Positions 12,031-26,306 of a stretch of 64,000 nucleotides of DNA are shown in pieces; position 1 is the first letter of the stretch; every line of letters begins with the position of its first letter. The stretch covers positions 1,550,001 to 1,614,000 of the forward strand of contig JAWUZG010000016.1 in NCBI GenBank assembly GCA_036785705.1, read 5' to 3'. Source of the stretch: Acanthornis magna (lineage: Eukaryota; Chordata; Aves; Passeriformes; Acanthizidae). A program made the position numbers and the translations under genes. The notes beneath the pieces were generated by a model that worked only from the letters and a program-made list of their open reading frames with translations, had not been told where the DNA came from and did not search any database.

Positions 12031-13700
12031 ATACCACAACCTGTCATGTTTAATAAATTAAACTGTAAGGGAGTAAAAAAATCCCCCAAATCCAGAGCTA
12101 GGTCTGAAAACACGAAATGTAGTAATGGGCCATAAATTTACTTTCGCTCCCTAAGGAGATTTTATTGCCACAATGACTAACATACATACCAGAAGCCTCT
12201 TCTAACAGTTAAGTATCTACAACACACTGGCAGGTTCTTTGATTCATATTCTGGAAGAAGTTGTTTATGCTTATAGAAAAGGAAATTGGTTGCATCAGAA
12301 ACACAGGTTAGGTCAACCTTCTGAGCTCTACATGTCTCCAAAATGTCTCTAAATCCTCATATGTTTTAAAAAGGAAAAACACAATTCCAGACTAGTACTG
12401 GAGGGCACTTTGAGTTATTTTCATCCTATTCCTGTGCTCACTGCTTTTCACGATAAGATTTGAATACCCTATGACAAGAATGAAGACAGAGATGATGCAC
12501 ACAAGTTGCGAGTGACCTCAGCTAATCAGAGAACAACACAAACTGTGCCCATTTTCAGTGTCAGACATCCATATTTTATGTAAAGCAGAAAGCACTTTAT
12601 CTATAAGTTGATGGAAGGGACCTTGAGGGGTTTCCCTTCTATACCATGAGTACAACAGAGAGAAGGAGAAACTTTCTAATTAAAATCTTCCTAAGAAAGT
12701 GTGGTTTCAAGGAAAGGAATAATTATTGTTGTAAAATGTCATACCAGTAAAGCAATCCAAGTTATCAACTAGGGTTTTAATTTTCTTTTTGCATCACTGA
12801 GCAGATTCCATAATACATTTCCATATAAATGCCTAGGTTTCGTTCTTTTTCACTTGGGTTCACTGCGGTGTTTTAGGGGAATGAGTCCTCTTGCTCATTT
12901 TGATGAGCAAAACCTGGTGGAGGGAAACAAAAGCCACCAACTACTTTCTGTCTGGAGTGAAACTAAGCAATTCACTCGATGAGTTTGAGCTTCAGAGAAA
13001 ATAAGGTCTGAATGAACAGCCTTTGTCAAAGCCTGTACCCCAGCAGCTCATGGGGTTCACACAAGCCTCATTTGTTCAGAGCAGTCCCAAGGGGACAATG
13101 AAAGCCCTGTTTTACTACCACAGGGTATAAAGTGGCATCAAGTAATGAATCCAAGTATTTCCCTTCTGAACTCAGCCCAAAGCGTTTTAAAAGTTTTCTA
13201 GTATAAAATAATATACCATGAAGTGGAAATCTTTCTGATATTTTGTAGTTTTAAGCTGTGGTAATATATTTTCCCTGGGAAAATATAACTCTGCACTCAT
13301 TGTGTGCTTTTTTGTTTTCTGTTTAATCTGTGATGCATATCTGAATGGAATTTTTGCCTGTAATTCTATAAAATTTTCTCTGAACCACTGCTTATGCTCT
13401 GCTGATCACAACTCTGGTTTAAGGATTGGCTCCTATTTTTCAATCTTCTCTTCACTGCCCTTTTGCTCTATTAGAATATGAGGAGTAAGAGGGAAAAATT
13501 TTGCACATTTAACACTTTGTTTCCCATGGACTATGGGATCTTGCTATCTCACTTGAACAAACAGGAAATCATACTGCTGGAACAACAGATTTAGTAAATC
13601 TGATAGACAGAGGTGCATGGATTGATATTTTGCTCTTCAAAGTTTTTTAGAGTTATCCACTATGTTTCAGATGTGACAATTATGGCAAATGTTATGAAAG
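12031..13700. other. Unique non-coding sequence between two CR1 copies
   Basis: I see no gene, RNA or repeat, and no frame of 60 codons or more falls entirely in this gap. The sequence is AT-rich with short T and A runs only. Confidence 0.6.
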
Positions 13701-13960
13701 AACAAGGACAAGGGATAATGTTTTTAAACTTAGACTGGATATTAAGAAGAAATTCTTTACTGTGAGGATGGTGAAACACTGGCACAGGTTACTCAGAGAA
13801 GTTATGGATGCTCCATCCCTGGAAGGATTCAAGGCCAGGTTGGATGGGGCCCTGAACAACTTGGAAGTGTCCCTGCCCCCGGCAGGGGACTGGAACTAAA
13901 TGATCTTTAAGGTCCCTTCCAGCACAAACCACTCTGTGGTTCTGTGATTCTATGATTCTA
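13701..13960 (+). mobile_element. CR1 3' end, well preserved
   Basis: The copy starts 'aacaaggacaagggataatg', continues 'ttagactggatattaagaagaaattc' and 'ggtgaaacactggcacaggtt', then 'tggatgctccatccctggaagg' and 'aaggtcccttccagcacaaacc'. It ends with TTCTGTGATTCTATGATTCTA, the 3' octamer-type tail of avian CR1. It contains only the 3' part of the ORF and the 3' UTR. It is much closer to the family consensus than the 11-12 kb copy, so it is a later insertion. No coding capacity remains. Confidence 0.93.
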
Positions 13961-16900
13961 GGAAGGAGGAGGCTTGATCCTCAGCTGGTGTACATTTATT
14001 TAACTGTGAAATCCCGAGTTATGGTTTACACACCTGTATTGTCAGGCCAGACTTAATCATAGCTCTCGACCATAACCTCTGGCCATTGCCCTCCAATGGT
14101 CACTGGTTCTAATTAGGCTGATTGAAGAAGCCTCACGTCATTTAATTCAGCTTCTGCAAGAAACGGCGTCACTTGTTTGCAGCCCAAATGAAGTCTAAAT
14201 TAATTTCCAAAAGTGATTTTAAAGCAAAAATTATGACAACTACACCAAAGCTAAATTGGGCCTTGCACTTTCAATCACTTAGCATCTTCCCAGCTGCACA
14301 AGTGTGTTATTACATCAGCTGCTAAGAAGACAATGCTCCTTGTCTGAGTTTACAGTCTGTTGGAACTACCTTATTGGGACATTTTAAAAACTCAAAAATC
14401 ATAGGGAAAGTCCATGCTTCATCCATGCTTTGATAAGGCAAAGCTGGAGAAGCAACGTTTAAAGGATGTCACAGAAGAAGTGACTGGACTTGTCGCTGCT
14501 CTGTGTCTTACAACAGAGCCCCTGCACAGGCTGTAGTCCTTGCAAGGTGCAGGTAAGAAAGCGCACGAGGTAAAGATTGACAGGGAAAGCAATGTCAGAA
14601 AGAGGTGTGAGCTTAAAGCAGGACATTCAGTGGTCTGAGTTAATGCCTGGGAGCTTCTAACTCCTCTCTACATGGGACAAGAGCAATCCAGATGTCTGAA
14701 GTACCCTGCCAGAAGTAAACTAAGAATATTTGGAGTCCCTCTGCCTTTGAAGTAAACAAGACTTTAAACATGAGTACATAAAACAGTACACAGCTATTTG
14801 TAGGAAATCAAACTTCAGTGAAATGGGATGAGCTTCCCTGAAATAGCAAGAAAACAAAGAAGGCAAAGCAAACAAACAGGAATGTAAGGAAAGCACAGTC
14901 AGCATTTGTAATATGGTCATTAACCGTGCTTTGTACTTCTGAATGCCCTTTATTTGCTGGCCTCAGAGTCTGCAAACATTAAGGATTTGTCTACAGAGAG
15001 GCTGTGGCGGTAGATGATTTATTTATTCTGCTGTCACTTTTGTCTCTGCTTATCCTTCTGCAGTGTCAAGTCTATTTACACTCTGTGTGGCTGTAGTGTG
15101 CTGTGGCGTGTGTGTATGGATGTGGAATCAAACCAGGGCTGTTCCAGGGCAGGCCCATTCATCAGCAAACGTGCTCTGTCTGCACAGCTCACACAGGAGC
15201 CCCCACACCCAGCACGGCACCGTGCAAACCCTGCAGATGCAGCAAGGACAAATCCCAGGCACTCATCACCACCAGCACCAGCTCCTGCTTCATCCAGGTG
15301 TTCATCGAGACCATTCCTCACGAGCATCCATTGAGCTGCATGGGGAAGATCCATCCAAGACCCTAAACCCACCCCACTGGACGATACCAAGTCCTGTAAG
15401 TTGTTGGGTCTTTTGAAAATTCTGGGCTCAGTACCTGACATTGTGGTTTTGATATGGTTGGGATACACACCCAGGGAGTTCTCCATTACTTCCCCATTTT
15501 AAAAAAGAAGATATTATTTAATACCTGAGCACTAGGAGCTACTACAAGGATTACTCGTACACAACAGTGATCTAGAAAATATTATTTTTTAAGACATACC
15601 AACAGAAAATTACTTCTTTGTGTTGGCTTTTTTCTCTCATTTTTTGTGGTGAGTTTAGTGTCTGTGAGAAGTGTTTGGAAATCCTGTTTTCTTAAAAAGA
15701 AGGTGGAGGAAATCAAGTGTTGTTGTAGTGTTACAGTCAATCCCAACATGTTGCAAAAGCCTTGTCACTTTACATTACACACCCCGATGAGATCCAGGTT
15801 GAGAGATCTGTGTCTAAATGGTTTCATGGTGGTAAGAGGGTCACACATGAAAGTAGCCCCGTTCCCTGCAAGGCGGCATGTTCTCCCAGGGGATAATCAG
15901 GATTTTCTTCCTGAAACAGTTAGTGGATCTCTCCACTTAACAGCCCGTCACACACAGGAAAGGCCAGGGACACATTTTTTAGATTTGATTGTTGTGAGAG
16001 CTCAGAGAAATTGTGAGGATGAGAAGACTGCGTGCATGGGAACCAATACTTTGATGTTTCCGTCCTGCTATGACCTTTATATTTGTGCTTTTTCTCCAAA
16101 ACTGATGGATTCATTATGCTGCAACACCTGCTTTAGGCATTTTGCAGCTGCCATGGCAGAAAATGTACATATATTACATTGTCACTGAACTAACCGAGCT
16201 CTCTCTTGCTGCTTCCTTCCCACACAGCGGAAGATGACAGACCTGTTTTCCCCAGCACGTTTCTTACACAGAGATGGTGCTTTGTTAATAAGCCAAGCCC
16301 AGTATTTTAACAACTGTGAGGTGAAGGGTTGAAGCAGTAATATGCCTTAAGGTCATGTGGCACACGGTCATATTTTAATTACCACTGCCCGAGGCTATCT
16401 CCACAGGTATGTTTCCTTCCTGCATAAAACATGAACCTGGGAGTGATTTCAAAACACACTGTCAAATAGTCTGTGACTCCAACAGGATGTACACAGCATC
16501 AGACTTTAATCCAAGGGCAAATTTTATTTCAGTGTTTTATCTTGAAGGCTCAGAAAGGCAAGAGAAAGAAACACTTTTCTATTGGTAAACTAATAATGTT
16601 TAGTAACACAAGATGTATCATACGTTCTAGAGATCTTTCATTTCCTTAATAAATACCCAAGCACAGCAAGCTCTCAACACCAATATCCTTTCAATAAAAG
16701 GTAACCTTATATGGTCACTACATGATACATGATTTATAAGATGTCATGTTAAAGTAAACTCAAACTCGCCAAACAGACTAAGGAAAGGAAATGTTTGTCT
16801 GTCTCCATATGGTGTTTTCATGTTTCTATTAAAACCAGACTATTCAAACACTGTGATAGCAGCACAGGTTTTAGCTCTAAAGGAAGGATAAAAAGAGTCT

Positions 16901-19275
16901 TATCCATACCATGTGTATCAATAGCATAAAAATTGCTGGCAACACATGAATGTGGTTAAAACACTTAGGGTCATCTTACTGCTGGGGATTAAAAGACACT
17001 GCTCCCGCAGACTGGATTGCTCAAAGAGCTATCATGAAAGTGAATCATTGAAACCCTTTGCTAGCCAAATATCACAGAAAAAGGAAGAGGGATAGTTGAA
17101 CTGGAAAGACCATTTATTTTGATACAACCTCCTTTAAAGTAGGACGTAGCATTGCAGAAGGTGAAACCTAATCTTCACTATAACACTTGACACTTAAATC
17201 CAAGGTCCAGATTTTTGTCAAGTCATGCTATTCTGACTGAAGATCTTACACTGCGTCTGCAACCATCTTCAATCTACAAATTTATCATGAGCCTTAAATA
17301 AATAAAAAGTTCCCTCATTTATTATGGACAGCCATAAAAAAAAATCTAGGACACTGAAATAATTTCTCACTGGCTGTTCCCCCATTCTCCCTGCCAGGTG
17401 GATCCTACAACAGGCTACTCCAGGGAATCCCAAGCTCAGCCTCTGCCAGGCTCCACCCAGGCACCAGCAAAAAAAACCTGATGTAAACAGAAGGTAACTG
17501 AATTATGATTTTCCTTCCCTACAGAGGGCAACCCTTCACCACTTCAGTGAGTGAGGGGCTACCACATGTCTAGGTTCAGGCCCAGGAACACACTGCATCC
17601 CCTCAGCATAATGAAATCAAAGAGAGGAACAGATTTCAATGCGTGTCACAGCAGGCCAGTGCATTTGCTCGGTAGTGTGCTGCACAAAGCTCACATAGTT
17701 GCTTTTTAAGTTATTTTTAAATCTCCTGCCAAACCATGCTGCTGTAAAGCCCAGCTGATCTGAAAACCTGAAATAAACTCAGTGATGTACAAGACCCCAT
17801 AGGGGAGGCCTCATCACCCACATTATCAAGATGCTCTTTTCACTGCACCTTAAGTTACCTTAATGCTTTGAAGTGTTTCACTTTGCTTGGATATTAATGT
17901 ATTTACCATGTACTTTTGACTCAACACGAGTTTTGGTTCATTCACTTCTATGGTCATTAGCCTTATGCATCTACCATTATTTCTCCTTTATTAACACAAG
18001 TGCCTTCAAGAACTTGTGCTAATGAGAATGGCAAAGACCCAGAAAACACTCTCAATTCTTTGAACCTCACTCACATCATATTACAAGGCTAATAGTGTCA
18101 CTACTCCAGTTTATAAGTATTACAACCTCTAGAACCAGTAGTAAAAAATGACTTGAACACCTCCCCTCCTTCTCTCCCTCTTTTAAAAACGATAGCACAC
18201 AGCGGCTTTGCTTTGAGTTGCAAACACCGTCCATGGGTCAGGCATAAAATGCTCCAAATGGTTTCCATTTAACCTTCTACATACAGGACCCAGTCCCTGC
18301 TCGGCCAGAGCTACCAGTGGAGCCCAGAGGGTAGAAAACATCTCCTTTATCACTCCCCTCTACAGGACACAGGCACGAGGGCTGAGTGTATTGGTACATG
18401 AGGGACTGAGGAACATCTTCCTGACTGCAGCAAGCACAGCGCTCCCAGCTGCGTTCTTATCAGGTTGAGGAACTTCCACGCAGCTTTTCAGCTCCTACAG
18501 CTTTCCTGGGCTGTAATTTTGGGATTGCATGAGGGAAGCTGTGAGCTTTGTTGCCATGCCATGGGATTTTATCACAGAGAGAAGACATGGGCTTCTTCCT
18601 GCTAGAGCAATATTCCTGCTAGACCACAAAGCCCACCCTCGCTCTGAGCTGGTCACTAATGTCTGTTCCTGCATCATGGCAATGCTTACTGCTGTCGCTG
18701 TGCTGTTGGCTTGTTTGGATCTCAGCCTTCACCAGTTACAGACTGAAGAATAGAAGGTCCTATTCCCTGCATCATCCCTCTGGTATCGCATCCAGTGCAA
18801 AGCAGACATGTCTATTCCACAGAGCATGGCAATAGCTTGATATCCAGAGGTCTTCAGCCTCATCTGAGGAAGAGGCTTGGCTCACATCACACTCGTGGGT
18901 GTTAGAGAAGAGAAAAAGAGGGGTTTGGGGGCACCTCCCACATGTGCAGTAAAAGCAGAGAGGAAAAGTGTTAGAAATCCATAAAGAGACTCTTTCTGAA
19001 AGAGGAAACTAGAACAAACTGATGAAAGAAACTCCTTCCTACTGTTTTTCTTCAGAATGATGGCAGCCTGACTGCCAACACCCAGCCTGGCCTCACTCAA
19101 GTGGTGGAGATTTGCCACTAATGAAGATGAGGCCCTTACCTTTCCTGATGGTGGTTCATGTAAAAGGATGCACCAGGAATGAGGGCACATGCTGCCACAT
19201 TAACATTGAAGTATCTGAAGCTGGGTGGACCTAGACCTGCCTCAATTGCCAGCACAATTTCTCAATTAATTGTTG
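13961..19275. other. Unique non-coding sequence, no gene seen
   Basis: No retroelement or RNA gene is recognised. The block 14040-14330 has a mixed composition with many ATTA/TAAT and AATTA cores and is listed separately as a regulatory candidate. At 15120-15370 the sequence is GC-richer and several short frames overlap on both strands, a composition effect. A 180-codon plus-strand frame at 15646-16188 has no recognisable domain, with cysteines scattered and no signal peptide pattern. I treat it as chance. Confidence 0.5.
14040..14330. promoter_or_regulatory. Candidate conserved non-coding element
   Basis: The block is free of repeats and ORFs. It combines GC-balanced segments with homeodomain-like cores: CTAATTAGGCTGATTG at about 14111, CGTCATTTAATTCAGC near 14136 and TCTAAATTAATTTCC near 14191. 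It also carries GTGTGTTATTACATCAGCTG near 14301, which contains an E-box-like CAGCTG. This texture is typical of vertebrate enhancers, but I infer this only from composition. Confidence 0.2.
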
Positions 19276-19470
19276 TGACAATGGTGAGGCACTGCCGTGG
19301 GCTGCCCAGAGAAATTGTGGCTGCTCCATCCCTGGGAGTGTTCAAGGTAAGGCTGCGTGGGGCTCTGAGCAGCCTGGTGTGGTGAAAGGTGACCCTGACC
19401 CTGTCAGGGGTGTTGGAACAAGATGATCTTTGAGGTCCCTTCCAACCCAGACCATTCTGTGATTATATGA
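19276..19470 (+). mobile_element. CR1 3' end fragment
   Basis: The sequence reads 'gacaatggtgaggcactg', 'gggctgcccagagaaattgtgg', 'ctgctccatccctgggagtg', 'ttcaaggtaaggctgcgtgg', then 'gatgatctttgaggtccc', 'ttccaacccagaccattctg' and 'tgattatatga'. Each block is a standard part of the last 200 bp of avian CR1, in order and in plus orientation. It is shorter than the copy at 13.7 kb and belongs to a slightly different subfamily (GAGGTCCCTTCCAACCCAGACC ending). It is non-coding. Confidence 0.93.
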
Positions 19471-22400
19471 GTTAGCTATTCCATGAGCTGACTAGGAGGG
19501 TTGTGCATTTTAGGTGAGCATTGTTTTTTCAGGCTAATGGTTATGGCTCTTTGCTGCTTTGGAGTGGGTTTTTCTACAGGCTGTTTGTGCGAGAGTGCTT
19601 GGGGCAGGGGACTTCCTTGTAAAAACAAATTGTGTAAGTGAGACAACAAAAATTTCTACTTGCTGCTGACATGGACGCCTTTATTATTTGTTCATGGCTG
19701 AAACTGGGTGTACTGTGAGCTCCACTTGCAACTGTGCTCACCCACCCAGGATTTAAGTTACACTAATACATTTCAGCACAAATTAACATGTTCTTCTGAA
19801 CTTGAGGCCAATTGCATTGCAGTGACACAGAAATAAAGTGACTGAAGCATCTGCCAGCAGTCTCAAGCACAGGGCAACAGTATGCACAAGCATTTGAAGA
19901 CTTTTAAAGAAGAGTATTCTTCCTTAGCTTATTATCTTGCTATTTACTATGTTGGAACCAAGATTAAAATGCTTTAGTGTTTACTGAAGCAGCATATATG
20001 GGATCTAACAGCATGTTATTTTGTGCACACTGTTTAACATTCTTTATTACTCCAACTCATAAGGTTTATTTGAAATCAGTGGAGGAATTCATCCCATCCA
20101 CCATTTACTCAGCCATTATCAGCTACTGCAAAGTGCCATGTGGTGAATAAACACCAGTTATTTATGAGCTTTTGCAAGCATGCAAACTCCTGATAGAAAA
20201 TTACATTTTTAAGATCCATTATTATTTATGGCATCTGTGTGTCACTGTGCGCAGTTGCATTCTGTGTGGAGGTTACTCTGGAGGCAAGGTCGCTCCTGAA
20301 AAGAACAACAGCTACCTGGTTTTACTTGACTTTCAAGTTGGTTTATGCTCGATTCCAGCCTCTTTTTCTCTCACCCCCCTCGACTCAAGCAAAAATCCTT
20401 CTTCTTTTGCTGGTATCTACAGTGAGCATGGAGCTGATGGAATGTTTTGATCAAATCTTACTACCTAATGTCATGATCAAATCTTAGTCAAGTGCATGGG
20501 AAACTTTCCTGTCAGAGGGGAAGACAAATAATGGAATAGTTTTCCCAAACCCCAAGAAATTTCCAACATGGAACCTCTATGAAATGTTGGGCAGACATGG
20601 GCCAGGAATCATTTAGATGGCAGGCACAGAGACGTGAGAGTCCCATTCAGTGGATCGTGAGAACTTCGCATGGGGACATGGCTTGGCTCAATTTGAGTCA
20701 CAGAGCAATGCTCACCTACAGGCAATTCCTGACTGTCAGCTCTGAGAAGGAAACTCCTCTAAATTGTCCAGCTAAATACAGGAGAGTGTTGCATGTTTCT
20801 CCAATATCTCCACTTACTCCATGTGCTTTGTTTATGTTTGATGCATTAACGCAGTGTACGTTCTCCTCCTCCACCTTTGTGACATTTTTCCTGATCTTGC
20901 TACCCAGCTAGAGACAGGGGTGCATGTAACAGCTAGTGATTGCTTCAGAGGAGCAATTTCAGTGGAAATGTTTAGTGCAGCTTCATGTTTCATCTTCCCA
21001 GAACCTCGGTGACACTTGGTCTGGAATACATGGTTTGTATCACGTCTCTGGATGTGTATTCCCAGGTTTGATTATCCGAGCTCTCGGAGGAAACAAATGC
21101 CAAGAGCTATGTACCTTTGCTAACCAACATTCTTATGCTGGTTTTGCATAATCAAGCAGCACCTTTCATCCTATAATATATTTAAAATGTCTCTTAGACA
21201 AAGCCCAATTTGATGAGGCTGACTCTGCAGCAGCAGGGAGTGTGCATGGTACATTGGGCTTTAGAGTAATGGTTTAGATCTCTCTACAGCATGTAGCACA
21301 CATAAGCTTTGAAGCATAAAAATCATAAATGATTAACCTACTTGATTTCACATAAATGATGGAAATATGCTCTTCATGGTTTATTTTATTGTCTAAAAAC
21401 AAAGGCATTGTGTGATCATGTGATGGGTGCTTTTTATGGTCTTTAGCAGTTCTAGTCCATTTTGTTCTAACTGCCAATTTTTCACTGTATTAATTGCTAA
21501 TTATTATATATTTGTATACATGACACTTCAATTATCATCATGTGATCATAACTGTATTGAATATTGTCTTGTCTCCATGAGCTATTTCTGTTACAAGCTC
21601 AGCCTTAAAGAAATTGCATCCAAACATTTCTCTTATTTTTATTAAAAATATTTTTCAAATAAGAAAGAATCTTACTAAAACATCCAATTTGCAAGAAAAC
21701 ACAAAGAGTCTTTGTAAGGAAAAGTAATCCAGCATTTGTTAACTTATTAATAAGCAATATTTCAACTCGAAATTTGAGGAAAGATCTGATAGAAAAAAGT
21801 TAATGTACATCAATATAGACATTTCCAATACCAATTAAAAAACCAAACAACACTTCTCAAGAACTTCTCTGAGATCTATAGGTATTTTAAAAATAAAACA
21901 GTGTACATTTTTATATTTATCTATCATAAAATTGGGTTAATTGCCTCATCTCCTTACAAGGTGAGAAAAGCAGGTGGAACCTGCTTAAAGAGAGCTGAGA
22001 CAACCCAAAAACATATCCCCATTGTCACATAAATACGAGCCCATCCACAGAAATCATAGCAGTGTCACCTACTAAACACATTCAGTCATACACTGATATA
22101 CCTGAGCCTTGTCTGGAGGCACGATCTAAAATATGCATCTCTCCTGCAAACCAAGAGGCAAAGATAAATTCCCCCACTTTGTTTGAAATGCTGTTTTCTT
22201 GACCTCTGGGATATAGAAAGATTTATATAAATAGAATTTCTCTTTCTGCTTGCTTCCCTGTCCTGGAGAAATATGTATAAATAAGAGATCAAAGATCCTG
22301 TACAAACATTCAATATAAAGCTGACAGGCTGCAAAAGCTGAGCTTCTTCCTCTGTGTCTCGGAGAACAGTGACTCAGGAAACCCCTGGGACTTCGCAGAG

Positions 22401-22963
22401 CTGCTTCCTCCACTAGACTATACCCTGTGAGGGAGACCTTTTTAATTTCATTTTCATTGTAGTGGTGCCTTTGAAAATGTAAATAAGTCAGAATGATTAG
22501 GTGGTAAATGGTTTATATTAGATGCAGGAAGATATTTTTGCAGCCTATTTGGAATTATGAGGTGTCGTCTGTGTCCAGATCTTCTTGTCCTTCTGGAGGC
22601 TGCTGAGTTCCCAAGTGGTAGTGAAGATGAAGGACTTGCAAACTTTAGCTTAGGCCAGCCCCTAAAAGGCCCCCAAAAACTTTGGGGTTTTTGTTTGTTT
22701 TTCATTCAAGATTCTACCAGACAACATGGCATTTCCTGCTTTATCCTTATTTTATTTTCTTTGAGTGTCTCATCAGTTACTTCCCATCATCCCAGCCCGT
22801 TCCGTAGATTCCACTGAGCAAATAAGGTCCAGTAGGAAAATATTGATGGCTTTATCAGTATGAAATACTCACAATGCATCACCTGCATGCTTAGGAGTGT
22901 AATGCTGACAATAAATATGATAATAGTTGTCACATATCAGTGAGAGAAATGTTGTGCTTCCAA

Positions 22964-23004
22964 AGCACTGAATAAATTGTATTTTCCTTTATTTATTCAG
23001 TGCT
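22964..23004. repeat. Perfect 14-bp inverted repeat (hairpin)
   Basis: The left arm AGCACTGAATAAAT (22964-22977) is the exact reverse complement of the right arm ATTTATTCAGTGCT (22991-23004), with a 13-nt spacer tgtattttccttt. A perfect 14-bp stem with so short a loop is not expected by chance in 64 kb of DNA. It could be a cruciform or RNA hairpin, or the remnant of a small inverted-repeat transposon. The stem is shorter than a usual animal pre-miRNA stem, and I see no extension beyond the mismatch at 22963/23005. Confidence 0.85.
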
Positions 23005-26000
23005 ATAGATGGCACAAAGATGGTAGAACCAACCAAGCATTTTGACATGTTTACAAGGCTTTTAAATCACGAAATGGATTATTGCAGTGCTGAAAGTATT
23101 TGGCAAATGCATTTTATGCACAGCACATTCTGCTTGAAGAGGCAGGTTTTTAATTTACATGTGTTGGAAACGCCCATGACAAGGAAGGATTGTACATCAA
23201 AGACACCTTTAGTAACAAACACAGTAACCTGCATTGTTGCATCTGATCTGCTTCATACACAGCCACACAACTCAGCAGAGAGGAGGCATGAGAGTCAGGA
23301 AGAAGATGCAGACGCCCATGGATCACCTCCCTGGCTGCAACTTGTTTTAAACTGAGTCCACAGTCAGGTCAGAGCATGGCCAAGCTGCTTGTCTTGAGTG
23401 GGTTCACAAATACTCCCAACGGTGAGTTTGGATCCATAGATCCCAGCTAATGAACCTCCTTCAGCGGTCCTTTCCCACTTCCAAAATCTGGGTTTTAAAA
23501 AACAAAACACTACCCGTTTGAGCCGGGTGTAACAAAGTGCTAAATATTTCCTGCAACAAGTTCCAGACTTATTCCGTTTCCCACTGATTCTCACGTATAA
23601 GAATAAAACCAATAAGAATAAAATCAGTCCTCCATGACTTCATGACTGAGAAATGACAGGAAATGTCCTGGTGGACCAGACCCATCCTATTTAGGGCACA
23701 CATTTTATCTCACCAGACATGAACTGTCTGAAAGTGAAGTTTTGCTAAGAAGATTGTCCATGTTCATTGCAGAGAAAGAAAACAGTTTTGGGCAGGAGGG
23801 GAGGCAATGTTCTGATGAGCAGATTCTAAAGAAAACAGTTTTCTCTCAACCATTTCTTTTATCCTTCCCTTTCTGGATCCAATAAACCAGATCTTCAGCA
23901 GCTGTAAGCCAAACCAATTTCAGCTGATTTAGGGCAGCTGATGGTCTGGTCAAAACTTCTAAATCAACATTTTGGCTTCAATTAACCTTGGCTGCCCCAA
24001 ATACAGTGTTCAAGCATGGCAGCAGTTAACATAAATATGAATTGTTTAAGGAATTGAGAAGCAGACAACAAAGCTGGTAAGAAATAAAGGGTATATTGTA
24101 AGATGTTTGAATATTTGGTTTTCATTTAGGTTGTAGTTACAGGCTAAGTAACCATGGCATTCTGCCAACAGAAAAGCTGTGCTTTTACAGAACTGTTTTG
24201 GTTTTATTTAGAACAAAAACCCAAAAATGTCAGAGCACCTTGTATCAGGGGGAAGTAATAAAATCAAAATGCAATGGCATAAAGAGGAACTGAAATCCCA
24301 TAAAACTCATTGTAAAATGAATCAAGAGAAATTGAATACTAGAGATAGGTTAAAAAATTAGAAAAAATAGCTAGTTCTTTGTTCCCTTACACCAGAAATT
24401 AATAGCATGCACATATTTAATGTTCTCCAAGTTTAGACATGGTACTCTTCCCATTGAATTAGGCATGTATACATTATTAACGTACATCAAACTACATTAA
24501 AGTAACATGAATGGTTTGATTTAAAATCCACAAATGCCTGGCAGTAATGTATCCTCACATCAAGAAAAGAAGTGATCAGAAACCTTGCCACAAGTTTCTA
24601 GTTCCGCTGAGTAGCATTACATCCTTCATATAATTTCAGGGCACATTAAAATGAATTTTTCTTCTAAATATCTGTGGGATTTTGTGTATTTGCTTGGCCT
24701 TGGGCTTCAAGAAAAGGAGAAACAGCACCAGGAGAAGTACTTGGGGCAATCTTAGAAACCGCAGGGCATTGGCAGGACAGAGAAAAACAGCCCTGAGCAG
24801 TGCCAGTGGCTTCCGAAGATCTTTCTTCCCCCAACTCCTGACGCAGCAGAGCAGTGCACATTTAGAAACCCAATGCCGTCTGTGTGCTCGGCTGCCTGAG
24901 CACAGCAGGCCCTGATGCTGAAGGATCTCAGGAGAGCATTATTTGTGCGTGCATTGTGTATCCATCCAAGTTTGAGCCTTACTGCGCTACATGGAGGCAC
25001 ATGGGGCAATTTTATTCTCCCACCCCTTCTCTCTGTGTGTACCCCATATTAACACCACTTGCTGCATGCTCTCCTTCACAGCAGAAGGCACTGCCCTTTT
25101 CATGGCTGTACCCTTCCCAAGTGCTATTTTATAAATCATCCTGAGGTGCCCTTTTGCTGCTGTGGAGCACATGTACCCACACTCTGCTCCTGCACCTCTC
25201 CTCACCATTTGCTTGGTTGCACTTGGTATAAGTCAGACTCTGTTTAGTGCTTCCCTACTCACCAGGCTGCAGATTGTGGCTCACAGCCTTTCTACAGCCC
25301 ATTCAGGACTGATCACAAGCAGAAAAACTTCTTCACAATACAAGGAAAGTTTACAGGAGTGTTCTGATAAAGAGGGCTTTTTTTTTCATCCCTAATGCAG
25401 TGTGCAACAGTGAAGTTTAAGAAACACTGTAGGAAAATCTTTTAAAGCAAGAGATGTCATAAATAACAGAATTATTTTAATCAGATTTCTATAAGAAGGG
25501 AGGCTTACTTAATTATGTCATCTGTATGTGTGTGTATGAATTTGTCTTTTCTCCACATTTAACCTATCAGACTCAAAATTTAGCAAATTTGCCTAAGGGA
25601 TAGGGACTTCAAGAATGTGCTTCACAGGTATGATGATAAGAGGTAAACAAGTCAAGAAAGATCCCTTTTATGCATTCACTGAAGAAACAACAGAAATGAT
25701 AGTTAAATTCTTACTAAACAATACAGAATCCTAAAGAGAAAACAGCTTTTGGTGTTTTCCTACAACTAAGGATTTTTCTCTAGGTGATCATCTGAAAAAC
25801 AGCAGAGAATTCATCATAAAGCTGCAGGAAACCATGCTTTCTTTATCAATTCTTCTCAAGAAACTACTTATTGTCTACTCAGAAAAATGGCAGAAGTAAA
25901 GGATTCCAGCAAAATAATACATTCCTTATACTAATTTAGAATATTGCACAAGGGAATTATTTTACAAGTTTCCATCTACTGAAACAATAGCACAGTTGGA

Positions 26001-26306
26001 AAACACAAAAGCCACAAGCTGCTATTCACAAACTGCTCTTTAGCTTTAGTGTTGGCTTGCAGTATCCAGATATAAAGCTTACCATAGCCCCCCTTAGTGT
26101 AAACTAGAACAGCTTAAAAGAAAATTGATTTAACTCCACTTGGCAGTATTAAACAAGGCCTTTAGTTTGAGATATTTCGCAAGAAATCCATGAAACTGTA
26201 TGAGCAGAAGGTCCCTGACCTGCTGGAGCTCAGCGTTAATGACTTTTTTTACTTTAAAAATTATTATTCAAAAACTAAGAATACCCACCCTAAAAGTGAA
26301 AACAGG

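Noticed and set aside
15646..16188. 180-codon plus-strand frame as a possible gene
   Set aside because: No domain, signal peptide or splice context is recognisable, and other frames in the region are similar in character. It is consistent with chance.
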